A DNA stretch of 21,427 nt. It comes from JANOBJ01 sp031411575. GTDB lineage: Bacteria > Pseudomonadota > Gammaproteobacteria > Burkholderiales > Burkholderiaceae_C. The position numbers and the translations under genes were made by a program. Location: NCBI GenBank assembly GCA_031411575.1, contig JANOBJ010000038.1:1-21427 (forward strand), in the 5' to 3' direction. The notes under the pieces are model-generated. The model was given only the letters and a program-made list of their open reading frames with translations, did not search any database and was not told where the DNA came from. Positions 6,474 through 13,671 of the stretch are shown piece after piece (within the stretch, counting starts at the first letter, position 1; the number at the start of each line of letters is the position of its first letter).

Positions 6474-9185
6474 TCACTGCACCACGTTGACCAAACGACC
6501 CGGCACCACGATCACCTTCTTGATGGCGCCGCCCGTGGTGTGCTTCTGAAACGCCTCGCTGTCGAGCGCGATCTGCTCGATCTGCGCCTTGTCGGCAGCC
6601 GCCGGCACCAGGATCGCGCCGCGCAGCTTGCCATTGACCTGCAGCATCAGCTCGATTTCGTCCTGCTGCAGGGCGGCGGCGTCCACCTGGGGCCACGGCG
6701 CGTCCAGCAGGTCGCCGTGCGCCTGGGCGTAACCCAGCGCCTGCCAGAGCGTGTGCGCGATGTGCGGACAGGCCGGTGCCAGGCAGCGCAGCAAAATGCC
6801 AAAACCCTCGCGCTGCGCCAGATCGGCGCCGGCCGTGCCGTCGGGCTTGAAGTCTTCCAGCGCGTTGAGCAGCTTCATCGCGCCCGACACCACGGTGTTG
6901 TACTGCATGCGCTGGTAGTCGTAGTCCACCTGCTTGAGCACCGCATGGATGTCACGCCGCAAGACCTTGCTTTCCTTGCCAAATACGGCCGTGGTGAGCG
7001 CCCCGTGGTCATAGTTTGCTATTATTTTAGTAGCGTACAGGTTGGCACCGAAGTTCCACACGCGTTTCAGGAAACGGTAGCTGCCTTCCACCGCCGCGTC
7101 GTTCCATTCCAGCGTGGCCTCGGGCGGCGCGGTGAACATGGTGTACAGGCGCGCGGTGTCGGCGCCGTACTTTTTGATCAGGTCCTGCGGGTCCACGCCG
7201 TTGTTCTTGGACTTGGACATGGTGCCCACGCCCTCGTAGTCGATCAGCGTGCCGGCGGCCAGGTTGCCGACGGCGTTCTTCAGCCGCGCGCCGACCTGCT
7301 TGCCGTCGGCGTCGAAGATGGCATCGACGTCGTGCGGCCAGAAGTATTCCTTGCCGCCCTTGTCGCCCTTGCGCGAGTAGATGTGGTTGAGCACCATGCC
7401 CTGCGTCAGCAGCTTGGTGAAGGGCTCGTCGATCTTGACCAGCCCGAGGTCGCGCATCACCTTGGTCCAGAAGCGCGCGTACAGCAGGTGCAGGATGGCG
7501 TGCTCGATGCCGCCAATGTACTGGTCCATGCCGCTGCCGCCGGTGGCGTGCGTCGCGTCGCGCATCCAGTAGTCGGTGCCCTGCCCGACCATGGCCTGGT
7601 CGTTTTTCGGGTCGCAGTAGCGCATGTAGTACCAGGCGCTGTCGACGAACGTGTCCATCGTGTCGGTCTCACGCCGCGCGGGCTTGCCGCAGCGCGGGCA
7701 CGCCACCTTCAAGAAGGCCTCGCTCTTGTTGAGCGGGTTGCCGCTGCCATCGGGCACCAGGTCCAGCGGCAGCATGACCGGCAGGTCTTTTTCGGGCACG
7801 GGCACTGCGCCGCAGCCCGGGGAGCCGTCGGCGCCATCGCAATGGATGATCGGGATCGGCGTGCCCCAGTAGCGCTGGCGGCTCACGCCCCAGTCGCGCA
7901 GACGCCAGGTGGTCTTTTTCTCGCCCAGGCCTTTCAATTGCAGGGCGTGCGCCACCGCGTTGACGGCCTCCAAGTAGCGCATGCCGCTGAAGCTGTCGGA
8001 ATTGATGGTGACGCCGCGCTGCTTGTCGGCGTACCAGTCGTGCCAGTGGTGGTAGTCGTAGTGCTCGCCGTCCACGTGCACCACCTCGATGATGGGCAGG
8101 TCGTACTTGAGCGCGAAGGCAAAATCGCGCTCGTCATGGCCGGGCACGCCCATCACCGCACCGTCGCCATAGCCCATCAGCACATAGTTGCCGACCCACA
8201 CCTCGACCGGGTGGCCGGTCAGCGGATGCGTGACGTGCAGCCCGGTGCGCACGCCTTTTTTCTCCTGCGTGGCGAGTTCAGCTTCGGTGGTACCGCCGGT
8301 CTTGCACTCGTCAATGAACGCCGCCAGTGCGGGGTTGGACATGGCTGCGTGCGCCGCCAGCGGGTGCTCGGGCGCCACGGCGCAGAAGGTCACGCCCATG
8401 ATGGTGTCGGCGCGGGTGGTGAAGACGTACATCCGGCCATCGCCGATCAGCTGGCCGTCTGCGCCTTTGATGTCATGCGGGAACGCAAAGCGCACGCCCT
8501 CGCTCTTGCCGATCCAGTTCTCCTGCATCAGCTTGACGCGCTCGGGCCAGCCGGGCAGGCGGTTTTGCACGTGGTCCAGCAGCTCTTCGGCGTAGTCGGT
8601 GATCTTCAGGTAATAGCCCGGGATTTCGCGCTTTTCGACCGTGGCGCCGGTGCGCCAGCCCTTGCCGTCGATCACCTGCTCGTTGGCCAGTACGGTCTGG
8701 TCCACCGGGTCCCAGTTGACGACCTGGGTCTTGCGGTAGGCGATGCCTTTTTCCAGCATCTTCAGGAACAGCCACTGGTTCCACCGGTAGTACGACGGAT
8801 CGCAGGTGGCGACCTCGCGGCTCCAGTCGATGGCCAGCCCCATCGCCTCCATCTGGCGCTTCATGGTGGCGATGTTGTCGTAGGTCCATTGGGCCGGCGG
8901 CACACCGTTTTTCATGGCGGCGTTTTCGGCCGGCAGGCCAAACGCGTCCCAGCCCATGGGCATCAGCACGTTGTGGCCGTTCATGCGCAGGTAGCGCGTG
9001 AGCATGTCGTTGATGGTGTAGTTGCGCACGTGGCCCATGTGCAGCTTGCCGCTGGGGTAGGGCAGCATGGAGCAGGCGTAGAACTTCTTTTTGCCCGCGT
9101 CTTCGGTCACGCGGTAGGCGTCGGCAGCCGTCCAGTGCGCCTGCGCGGCCTTCTCAACGTCCAGGTGGTTGTACTTGTCTTGCAT
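6474..9185 (-). CDS. leuS: Leucyl-tRNA synthetase
   Basis: Class Ia synthetase charging tRNA-Leu with leucine in the cytoplasm. The 903-residue protein begins MQDKYNHLDVEKAAQAHW, the normal family start. ATGs 3 and 27 codons further upstream are also in frame, and no start has a strong Shine-Dalgarno. Landmarks: HIGH-type motif HMGH (49-52), editing-domain segments TTRADTIMGVTF and VMGVPGHDERDFAF, the DTMDTFVDSAWYYMRYC segment, and the KMSKS-type loop reading TMSKS (655-659). Length exceeds E. coli LeuS by about 40 residues. Residues about 718-726 (ATKIIANYD) are encoded by a copy of the dispersed mini-palindrome (7007-7034), kept in frame. lptE follows after 2 nt; exbD lies 153 nt upstream. 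Confidence 0.98.
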   Translation of the reverse strand: MQDKYNHLDVEKAAQAHWTAADAYRVTEDAGKKKFYACSMLPYPSGKLHMGHVRNYTINDMLTRYLRMNGHNVLMPMGWDAFGLPAENAAMKNGVPPAQWTYDNIATMKRQMEAMGLAIDWSREVATCDPSYYRWNQWLFLKMLEKGIAYRKTQVVNWDPVDQTVLANEQVIDGKGWRTGATVEKREIPGYYLKITDYAEELLDHVQNRLPGWPERVKLMQENWIGKSEGVRFAFPHDIKGADGQLIGDGRMYVFTTRADTIMGVTFCAVAPEHPLAAHAAMSNPALAAFIDECKTGGTTEAELATQEKKGVRTGLHVTHPLTGHPVEVWVGNYVLMGYGDGAVMGVPGHDERDFAFALKYDLPIIEVVHVDGEHYDYHHWHDWYADKQRGVTINSDSFSGMRYLEAVNAVAHALQLKGLGEKKTTWRLRDWGVSRQRYWGTPIPIIHCDGADGSPGCGAVPVPEKDLPVMLPLDLVPDGSGNPLNKSEAFLKVACPRCGKPARRETDTMDTFVDSAWYYMRYCDPKNDQAMVGQGTDYWMRDATHATGGSGMDQYIGGIEHAILHLLYARFWTKVMRDLGLVKIDEPFTKLLTQGMVLNHIYSRKGDKGGKEYFWPHDVDAIFDADGKQVGARLKNAVGNLAAGTLIDYEGVGTMSKSKNNGVDPQDLIKKYGADTARLYTMFTAPPEATLEWNDAAVEGSYRFLKRVWNFGANLYATKIIANYDHGALTTAVFGKESKVLRRDIHAVLKQVDYDYQRMQYNTVVSGAMKLLNALEDFKPDGTAGADLAQREGFGILLRCLAPACPHIAHTLWQALGYAQAHGDLLDAPWPQVDAAALQQDEIELMLQVNGKLRGAILVPAAADKAQIEQIALDSEAFQKHTTGGAIKKVIVVPGRLVNVVQ
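7007..7034 (-). repeat. Dispersed mini-palindrome, copy B (inside leuS)
   Basis: Reads GGTCATAGTTTGC then TATTATTTTAGTAGC on the plus strand, closely matching copy D (GGTCATTGTTTGC then TACTATTTTAATAGC). It sits inside leuS, where the minus strand encodes ATKIIANYD, the same frame of the palindrome (ATK.IA) as in proA. The core is an inverted repeat of about 7 bp around TTT. Confidence 0.8.
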
Positions 9186-9338
9186 GGGTGCCATTTTAGG
9201 GTGCAGACCCGCTGCAGTGCCGGGCGGCGGCAGAACCTGGAATGCTACTGTTTTAGTAGCAAACAATGACCAGGGGATGAGGACCAGCGGCTTATTTTGT
9301 GCCGAAACCGCGGTTTTCGACCGTTTCCGGCCGGCCGG
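9186..9338. other. Intergenic gap leuS / exbD
   Basis: A 153-nt gap upstream of leuS on the minus strand. It contains one copy of the dispersed mini-palindrome (9241-9271) and a near-perfect CGAAACCGCGGTTTTCG palindrome at 9303-9319. No tRNA-Leu T-box-like structure or canonical promoter could be recognised. leuS may be transcribed from here or by read-through from exbBD. Confidence 0.45.
9241..9271 (+). repeat. Dispersed mini-palindrome, copy C (upstream of leuS)
   Basis: AATGCTACTGTTTTAGTAGC followed by AAACAATGACC. It is the intergenic relative of copies A, B and D. The palindrome GCTACTG-TTT-TAGTAGC can fold as a short hairpin. It lies 56 nt upstream of the leuS start. Confidence 0.8.
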
Positions 9339-9761
9339 CTACGGCGTCTTGGGCGGCTCGGCCACGAAGCCGATGCGGTTAAGCCCGGCCTTCTGCGCCA
9401 CGCCCATCACCTCGACCACCCGGCCGTACGGCACGGCCGCGTCGGCCCGCAGCTGAACCTCGGTATCGGGGTTCTGGGCCGCGGTGGTGGCCAGGCTGGC
9501 CGCGAGTTCGGCGGAGTTGACCGGCTTGTCGTTCAGGAACGCCTGGCCCGCCTTGTCGACCACCAGCGTCACGAAGCGCGGCGCCTCGTTGGGTTTGGCA
9601 GCGTCGGTTTTGGGCAAATCGAGCCGGATCGAACTGGCCAGCAGCGGTGCCGTGATGATGAAGATCACCACCAGCACCAGCATCACGTCCACCAGCGGCG
9701 TCATGTTGATGTCGCTCATGGGCTGCGGGCCCTGCGTACGCTCGAGCCTACCGAAGCTCAT
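9339..9761 (-). CDS. exbD: ExbD/TolR-family biopolymer transport protein
   Basis: Inner-membrane protein of the proton-driven ExbB-ExbD motor that energises TonB-dependent outer-membrane uptake. The 140-residue protein has a short cytoplasmic N-terminus, one membrane segment (about 22-42) carrying the functional Asp25 in PLVDVMLVLVV, and a periplasmic domain (FVTLVVDKAGQAFLN, VQLRADAAVPYGRVVEVM). The start at 9761 follows a GTGGGGGCGT stretch that can act as Shine-Dalgarno and belongs to a GC-rich repeat. It pairs with exbB 120 nt upstream. TolR is the alternative; I favour ExbD because no tolA, tolB or pal is adjacent. No tonB is in the window. Confidence 0.92.
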   Translation of the reverse strand: MSFGRLERTQGPQPMSDINMTPLVDVMLVLVVIFIITAPLLASSIRLDLPKTDAAKPNEAPRFVTLVVDKAGQAFLNDKPVNSAELAASLATTAAQNPDTEVQLRADAAVPYGRVVEVMGVAQKAGLNRIGFVAEPPKTP

Positions 9762-9881
9762 ACGCCCCCACGGTCGCGCACGGCGTGTCGCTTCCTGCCC
9801 CCCGAGGGGCCGCTGCGCCAGCGGTCTGGCAAAGCCAGTCCCGCGGCCCCTGCTTGAAAAGAAATTCAGTCCGGCTCACGG
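9762..9881. repeat. GC-rich intergenic repeat, copy 1, in the exbB/exbD gap
   Basis: The minus strand contains CCCCTCGGGGGGCAGG, then GCGACACG...GACCGTGGGGGCG, resembling copies 2 and 3 and a repeat I associate with Comamonadaceae intergenic regions. Two further hairpins follow: CGCTG-CGC-CAGCG (9811-9823) and CTGGC-AAA-GCCAG (9826-9838). The repeat ends directly at the exbD start and supplies its G-rich ribosome-binding stretch. The element fills most of the 120 nt between two genes normally co-transcribed. Confidence 0.65.
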
Positions 9882-10532
9882 TCATCTGTTCTGCGGTTGA
9901 TGTGAGAACAGCTCTCGCAAGTCGCGGGCGAAGCCTTCCAGATCGGCTTCGATGCGGCCGATAGCGCGGCCAAACACGTTGTAGGCCAGCACGGCCGGAA
10001 TGGCCACCGCCAGGCCGGCGGCGGTCATGATCAGCGCTTCGCCAACCGGGCCGGACACCTTGTCGATGGTGATCTGACCAGCATTGGCGATGCCGGTCAG
10101 CGCGTGGTAGATGCCCCAGACGGTACCGAGCAGGCCGACAAACGGCGCAGTCGAGCCCACCGTGGCGAGCAGCACCTGGCCAAACTGCAACTTGTTGAGC
10201 ACCGCATGCAGTGCGTCACGCAGCACCCGCGTGAGTTGCTGCGCCTTGTCGCCGGCCGCGGCCAGGGTGCCGCTGGCTTCCATGTGGGTGGCCATGATGA
10301 GCGGCATGACCAGCGCCTCGCGGTCGAACGCGGCCACTTTCTGGTGCGCGGCCTCAACCGTGGGCGACTGCCAGAACGCGGCTACGCCGCGCGCCACATC
10401 ACCCGACGCGCGCTTGAGCAGCCAGGCCTTCCACAAAATCACGACCCAACTGGCGACCGACATCGCCAGCAACAGCAGCGCCACCACCTTGCTGACCGCG
10501 TCGCCCTGCGTGAAAAGCTGCAACAGGTTCAT
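9882..10532 (-). CDS. exbB: ExbB/TolQ/MotA-family proton channel protein
   Basis: Inner-membrane partner of ExbD, forming the proton-conducting motor. The 216 residues contain three predicted membrane segments (about 14-37, 117-143 and 160-188). The conserved GSTAPFVGLLGTVWGIYHAL (126-145) and VGEALIMTAAGLAVAIPAVLAYN (163-185) are diagnostic of the family. The ATG at 10532-10530 has GGAGG 7 nt upstream, a good ribosome-binding site. It lies downstream of dapB with a 76-nt gap largely filled by a GC-rich repeat, and upstream of exbD. Iron control by the nearby Fur is a plausible expectation for exbBD, but I see no convincing Fur box in the gap. Confidence 0.93.
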   Translation of the reverse strand: MNLLQLFTQGDAVSKVVALLLLAMSVASWVVILWKAWLLKRASGDVARGVAAFWQSPTVEAAHQKVAAFDREALVMPLIMATHMEASGTLAAAGDKAQQLTRVLRDALHAVLNKLQFGQVLLATVGSTAPFVGLLGTVWGIYHALTGIANAGQITIDKVSGPVGEALIMTAAGLAVAIPAVLAYNVFGRAIGRIEADLEGFARDLRELFSHQPQNR

Positions 10533-10550
10533 CGGCGCCTCCGCACGGCC

Positions 10551-10607
10551 GCCCCAAGGTGGCGCGCGCCCCCTTGGGGGGCAGCGAACGACAGTGAGCG
10601 TGGGGGC
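10551..10607 (+). repeat. GC-rich intergenic repeat, copy 2, in the dapB/exbB gap
   Basis: CCCCAAGG (10552-10559) and CCTTGGGG (10572-10579) form an 8-bp inverted repeat, and GCCCCCTTGGGGGGC is self-complementary. It is followed by AGCGAACGACAGTGAGCGTGGGGGC, split here by position: 10581-10605. The element lies between the dapB stop (10609) and the exbB ribosome-binding site, in opposite orientation to copy 1. Confidence 0.65.
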
Positions 10608-10608
10608 T

Positions 10609-11409
10609 TCACTTCAGTCCCAACACGTCGAACATGTCGAACAGGCCCGTCTTGTGCTCAGCCAGGAATCGCACCGCGCGCAGGCTGCCCTGAGCGTAGG
10701 TGGAGCGGCTGGCCGACTTGTGGGTGATCTCGATGCGCTCGCCGGCGCCGGCAAACAGCACGGTGTGGTCGCCCACGATGTCGCCGCCGCGGATGCTGGC
10801 GAAGCCGATGGATGAGGGGTCGCGCTCGCCGGTGACGCCTTCGCGCGCGTACACGGCGCAATCTTTCAGATCGCGCCCCAGCGCGCCGGCGATCACCTCG
10901 CCCATCTTGAGCGCGGTGCCCGAGGGTGCGTCGACCTTGTGGCGGTGGTGCGCCTCGATGATCTCGATGTCGTAGCCGGTGGCCAGCGCCTTGGCCGCCA
11001 TCTCCAGCAGCTTCATCGTGACGTTCACGCCCACGCTCATGTTGGGCGCCATGACGATGGCGATGTCGCGGGCCATCGCGGCAACTTCGGCCTTTTGCGC
11101 GTCAGTGAAACCGGTGGTGCCAATCACGGCCTTCACGCCCAGCTCGCGGCAGACCGCCAGGTGCGCCAGCGTGCCCTCGGGCCGGGTGAAATCGATCAGC
11201 ACCTGCGCGGGCTTGAGGCCGGCCGCGATGTCGGCGGTGATCGGCACGCCGCTGGCCAGGCCCAGAAAAGCCGACGCGTCCGAGCCGATGCTCGGGCTGG
11301 CGGCAATGTCCAGCGCACCCGCCAGCGCGCAATCGTCCGAGGCGCGGATCGCCTCGATCAGCATCCGGCCCATGCGGCCGGAGGCGCCGGCCACTGCAAC
11401 TCTGTTCAT
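10609..11409 (-). CDS. dapB: 4-hydroxy-tetrahydrodipicolinate reductase
   Basis: NAD(P)H-dependent reductase of the diaminopimelate/lysine pathway, providing meso-DAP for peptidoglycan and lysine for protein. The 266-residue length is standard. Visible motifs are the dinucleotide-binding GASGRMGRM (8-16), VIGTTGFT (95-102), APNMSVGVNV (121-130) and the catalytic/substrate segment EAHHRHKVDAPSGTA (152-166) with the paired histidines. The ATG at 11409-11407 has a GGGGA stretch about 7 nt upstream. bamE lies 40 nt upstream and exbB follows, so this is probably one transcript. No frame damage is seen. Confidence 0.97.
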   Translation of the reverse strand: MNRVAVAGASGRMGRMLIEAIRASDDCALAGALDIAASPSIGSDASAFLGLASGVPITADIAAGLKPAQVLIDFTRPEGTLAHLAVCRELGVKAVIGTTGFTDAQKAEVAAMARDIAIVMAPNMSVGVNVTMKLLEMAAKALATGYDIEIIEAHHRHKVDAPSGTALKMGEVIAGALGRDLKDCAVYAREGVTGERDPSSIGFASIRGGDIVGDHTVLFAGAGERIEITHKSASRSTYAQGSLRAVRFLAEHKTGLFDMFDVLGLK

Positions 11410-11449
11410 GCGGGTCCCCGAAATAGGTCTGGCGGTTCAGCCGGCCGCC

Positions 11450-12037
11450 TCAGCGTGCCGGCGACTCAAGCGGTGGGTAGCTGGTGGCCGCGGGCGGCAA
11501 GCTGTCCACATCGCGAGCCGGGGCAGCGGCTTGCGTGGGCGTGAACCGCTTGAGTTCGTCTTCCGTCGCCTCGAGCACCGGCGCCTTGCCCAGCTTGCGG
11601 CCCGAGGCGAGCTTGGACACGAATTCGGCCTCGCTCGGCATCTCGTCGCCCTCAAAGCGCTCCAGCGCGTCGCCCTTGAAGAACACCGCCAGCTTGCGCG
11701 CGAGCGGCTCCACGCCCTGGCGCCGGATGGTGAAGACGTAATCCCAGCGGTCGCCATGGAACACGCTCGTCAGCAGCGGCGAGCCCAGCACGTCGCGCAC
11801 CTGGTTGCGCGTCATGCCGGTTTGCAGCGCCGCCACCTGTTCTTTGGAGACGAAATTGCCCTGCACCACGTCGATCTTGTACGGCGTGACCATGTTGGCG
11901 ATGCCGCTGGACGCGTTGTTGAAGGTGCCGCAGCCAGCCAGCACGGTGCTGACCAGCGCCGCCAGGCACAGGCGGGCCAGGCCAGCGCGCACCGGAGGTG
12001 CGCCGCGCGCAAAATCGTCAGACAACAGGACGGGCAT
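11450..12037 (-). CDS. bamE: Outer-membrane protein assembly factor BamE (OmlA) lipoprotein
   Basis: Lipoprotein of the BAM complex that inserts beta-barrel proteins into the outer membrane. From the ATG at 12037 the protein is 195 residues, with a hydrophobic signal (LARLCLAALVSTVLAGC) and lipobox LAGC, Cys36. The BamE/SmpA domain follows: YKIDVVQGNFVSKEQV, LQTGMTRNQVRDVLGSPLL, HGDRWDYVF. A 17-codon upstream extension is possible but gives an abnormally placed signal. The C-terminus is longer than in E. coli and rich in Ala, Pro and Thr. Divergent arrangement with fur is the known omlA-fur layout of several proteobacteria, and the two promoters are back to back. Confidence 0.93.
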   Translation of the reverse strand: MPVLLSDDFARGAPPVRAGLARLCLAALVSTVLAGCGTFNNASSGIANMVTPYKIDVVQGNFVSKEQVAALQTGMTRNQVRDVLGSPLLTSVFHGDRWDYVFTIRRQGVEPLARKLAVFFKGDALERFEGDEMPSEAEFVSKLASGRKLGKAPVLEATEDELKRFTPTQAAAPARDVDSLPPAATSYPPLESPAR

Positions 12038-12056
12038 GGAACACTCGCATGGGAAA

Positions 12057-12097
12057 TGGGCACCGCCGAGGCGCGGCGCTATGATCAAACCATTGTA
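12057..12097. promoter_or_regulatory. Back-to-back predicted promoters of fur (+) and bamE (-)
   Basis: On the plus strand TGGGCA (12057-12062) and TATGAT (12080-12085) are separated by 17 nt, a fair sigma70-type match about 65 nt before the fur ATG. On the minus strand TACAAT (12097-12092) is a good -10 for bamE, but its -35 is poor. The two -10 elements are only 6 nt apart, so the promoters should interfere. No clear Fur box was recognised. Confidence 0.45.
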
Positions 12098-12150
12098 GCG
12101 GCTGGGCCTGGAGCGCCCCGCGCTCGCCGCCCCGCCCGAAAGAGCATCGC

Positions 12151-12594
12151 ATGGCCAATATCGACGAACTGAAGAACACCGGCCTGAAGGCCACGTTGCC
12201 GCGCCTGAAGATCCTGGAAATCTTCCAGAAAGGCGAGTTGCGCCACATGACGGCGGAAGACGTGTTCCGGGTGCTGCTGCTGGAACATTCCGACATCGGC
12301 CTGGCCACGGTGTACCGCGTGCTGACGCAGTTCGAGCAGGCCGGCATCCTGTCGCGCAGCCACTTTGAGAGCGGCAAGGCGGTGTATGAGCTCAACGAAG
12401 GCCAGCACCACGACCATCTGGTGTGCCTGGATTGCGGCCGGGTCGAAGAGTTTTACGACGCCGAGATCGAGCGCCGCCAGCACGCGGTGGCCAAGGCCAA
12501 GGGCTTCACCATCGCCGACCACGCGCTGAGCCTGTACGCCAACTGCACCAAGGACAAGTGTCCGAACCGGCCGTTGACGGGGCGCGGCCAGTAG
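12151..12594 (+). CDS. fur: Ferric uptake regulator
   Basis: Metal-dependent repressor that binds Fur boxes with Fe2+ and controls iron uptake genes. The 147 residues carry the N-terminal winged helix (LKNTGLKATLPRLKILEIFQ, recognition helix region GLATVYRVLTQFEQAGIL, 50-67) and the C-terminal dimerisation/metal domain. That domain has HHDH (86-89), CLDC (Cys92 and Cys95, structural zinc pair), and a second pair Cys132/Cys137 in NCTKDKC. The start at 12151 has AAGAG about 7 nt upstream. It diverges from bamE and converges with hprK, the stop codons lying only 17 nt apart; no separating terminator is visible. Confidence 0.97.
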   Translation: MANIDELKNTGLKATLPRLKILEIFQKGELRHMTAEDVFRVLLLEHSDIGLATVYRVLTQFEQAGILSRSHFESGKAVYELNEGQHHDHLVCLDCGRVEEFYDAEIERRQHAVAKAKGFTIADHALSLYANCTKDKCPNRPLTGRGQ

Positions 12595-12611
12595 CGGTTT
12601 GGAGGAAGTGC

Positions 12612-13562
12612 CTAGCCGCTCTTGTCCATTGCGTGCCGCTGGCGCACCACAAACTCCTGGTAGGTATCGATGCCGCGCAGCTGCAAGATGGTGTTGCGCA
12701 CCGCCGCCTCCACCAGCACGGCGATGTTGCGGCCGGCCACCACCTGGATCACCACCTTGCGCACCGGTACGCCCAGCACGTCCTGCGTCAGCGGCTCGTA
12801 GGGCATGCGCTCGTACTCGCGCTCCATGGTTTCGCGGCGCACCAGATGCACCAAGAGCTTCAAGCGCATCTTGCGGCGCACCGCGGTCTCGCCAAAGATC
12901 GCGCGGATATCGAGCAGGCCGATGCCGCGCACCTCCAGCAGGTTTTGCAGCAGATCGGGGCAGCGACCCTCGATCGTGGTCTGGTTGATGCGAAACAGGT
13001 CCACCGCGTCGTCGGCCACCAGGCCGTTGCCGCGAGAGATCAGCTCCAGCCCGAGTTCGCTCTTGCCCAGGCCGGATTCACCCGTGATCAGCACGCCCAC
13101 GCCCAGAATGTCCATGAACACGCCGTGCATCGACATGCGCTCGGCAAAGTGCTTGGACAGGTAGGCCCGCAGCACGTCGATCACAAAAGCCGATGACTCC
13201 TGCGTGGCGAACATCGGAATCTGCGCACGTTCGCACATCGACACCAGCGCCTCGGGCGCGGTCTGGCCGTCGGCCAGGATCAGCACCGGTGGCTCCAGCG
13301 TGACGATGCGCGAAATGCGGCGCGCGCAGTCTTCAGGCGTGTCGTTGCTGAGGTAGGCCACCTCGCGCGGCCCCAGAATTTGTACCCGATACGGGTGGAT
13401 GTAGTTCAGGTAGCCCACCAGATCGGCGCCCGAACTCGCGGCTTGCACCGCCACCTCGTCAAACCGCCGCTCGGAAGCCCCGAGCCCCGCTACCCACTCC
13501 CACTTGAGCCGGCCGCGGTGGTCTTCAAACAGGACGTCAGCACTGACGACGGTAGGCTTCAA
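12612..13562 (-). CDS. hprK: HPr kinase/phosphorylase
   Basis: Bifunctional enzyme that phosphorylates HPr (or NPr) on serine and removes the phosphate; in proteobacteria it belongs to the nitrogen-PTS/regulatory PTS. The 316-residue protein has the N-terminal domain, HGVFMDILGVGVLI (146-159), the P-loop GESGLGKS (161-168), VADDAVDLF (182-190) and the signature LLEVRGIGLLDIRAIFG. The start is TTG: an in-frame TGA lies just four codons upstream and no ATG occurs until about residue 108. MKPTVVSADVLFE is also the normal family N-terminus. The Shine-Dalgarno is weak. ptsN lies 109 nt upstream with a GC-rich repeat between them. Confidence 0.96.
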   Translation of the reverse strand: MKPTVVSADVLFEDHRGRLKWEWVAGLGASERRFDEVAVQAASSGADLVGYLNYIHPYRVQILGPREVAYLSNDTPEDCARRISRIVTLEPPVLILADGQTAPEALVSMCERAQIPMFATQESSAFVIDVLRAYLSKHFAERMSMHGVFMDILGVGVLITGESGLGKSELGLELISRGNGLVADDAVDLFRINQTTIEGRCPDLLQNLLEVRGIGLLDIRAIFGETAVRRKMRLKLLVHLVRRETMEREYERMPYEPLTQDVLGVPVRKVVIQVVAGRNIAVLVEAAVRNTILQLRGIDTYQEFVVRQRHAMDKSG

Positions 13563-13595
13563 GGCGCACCGTCAGAAATCGCCGCCCCGCGCCGG

Positions 13596-13663
13596 GCCGC
13601 CCCAAGCAAGCGGGCTCCCGCTCGGAGGGTAGCGCCGGACACGCAGTGACAAGCGTGGGAGCT
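13596..13663 (+). repeat. GC-rich intergenic repeat, copy 3, in the ptsN/hprK gap
   Basis: GCCGCCCCAAGCAAG, then AGCGGGCTCCCGCT (self-complementary, 13610-13622 region), then GGACACGCAGTGACAAGCGTGGGAGC. It shares the CCGCCCCAAG start, the GGG..AGCG middle and the ACGCAGTGA-AGCGTGGGAGC end with copy 2, and is the most diverged copy. Like copy 2 it lies in the gap between two minus-strand genes, next to the stop of the upstream gene (ptsN). Confidence 0.55.
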
Positions 13664-13671
13664 CACATCCT

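Noticed and set aside
6472..6696. 75-codon upstream extension of lptE
   Set aside because: It lies wholly inside the leuS 3' end in another frame. The lipoprotein signal sequence begins at 6471.
6540..9269. 909-codon open frame on the plus strand opposite leuS
   Set aside because: It is an antisense shadow of leuS produced by high GC and codon bias. Its His/Val/Gln-rich composition has no family resemblance, while leuS on the other strand is unmistakable.
9186..9338. T-box or tRNA-like leader for leuS
   Set aside because: No T-box core (TGGNACCGCG-type) or cloverleaf was seen. The structure present is explained by the mini-palindrome and a short CCGCGG palindrome.
12038..12150. Fur box between bamE and fur
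   Set aside because: Looked for a GATAATGATAATCATTATC-like 19-mer. Only scattered A/T bases around TATGATCAAACC are present, too few matches to call.
13563..13671. CRISPR-like or tandem repeat in GC-rich gaps
   Set aside because: The similar blocks occur once per gap with no regular spacer-repeat alternation. They fit a dispersed intergenic repeat instead.
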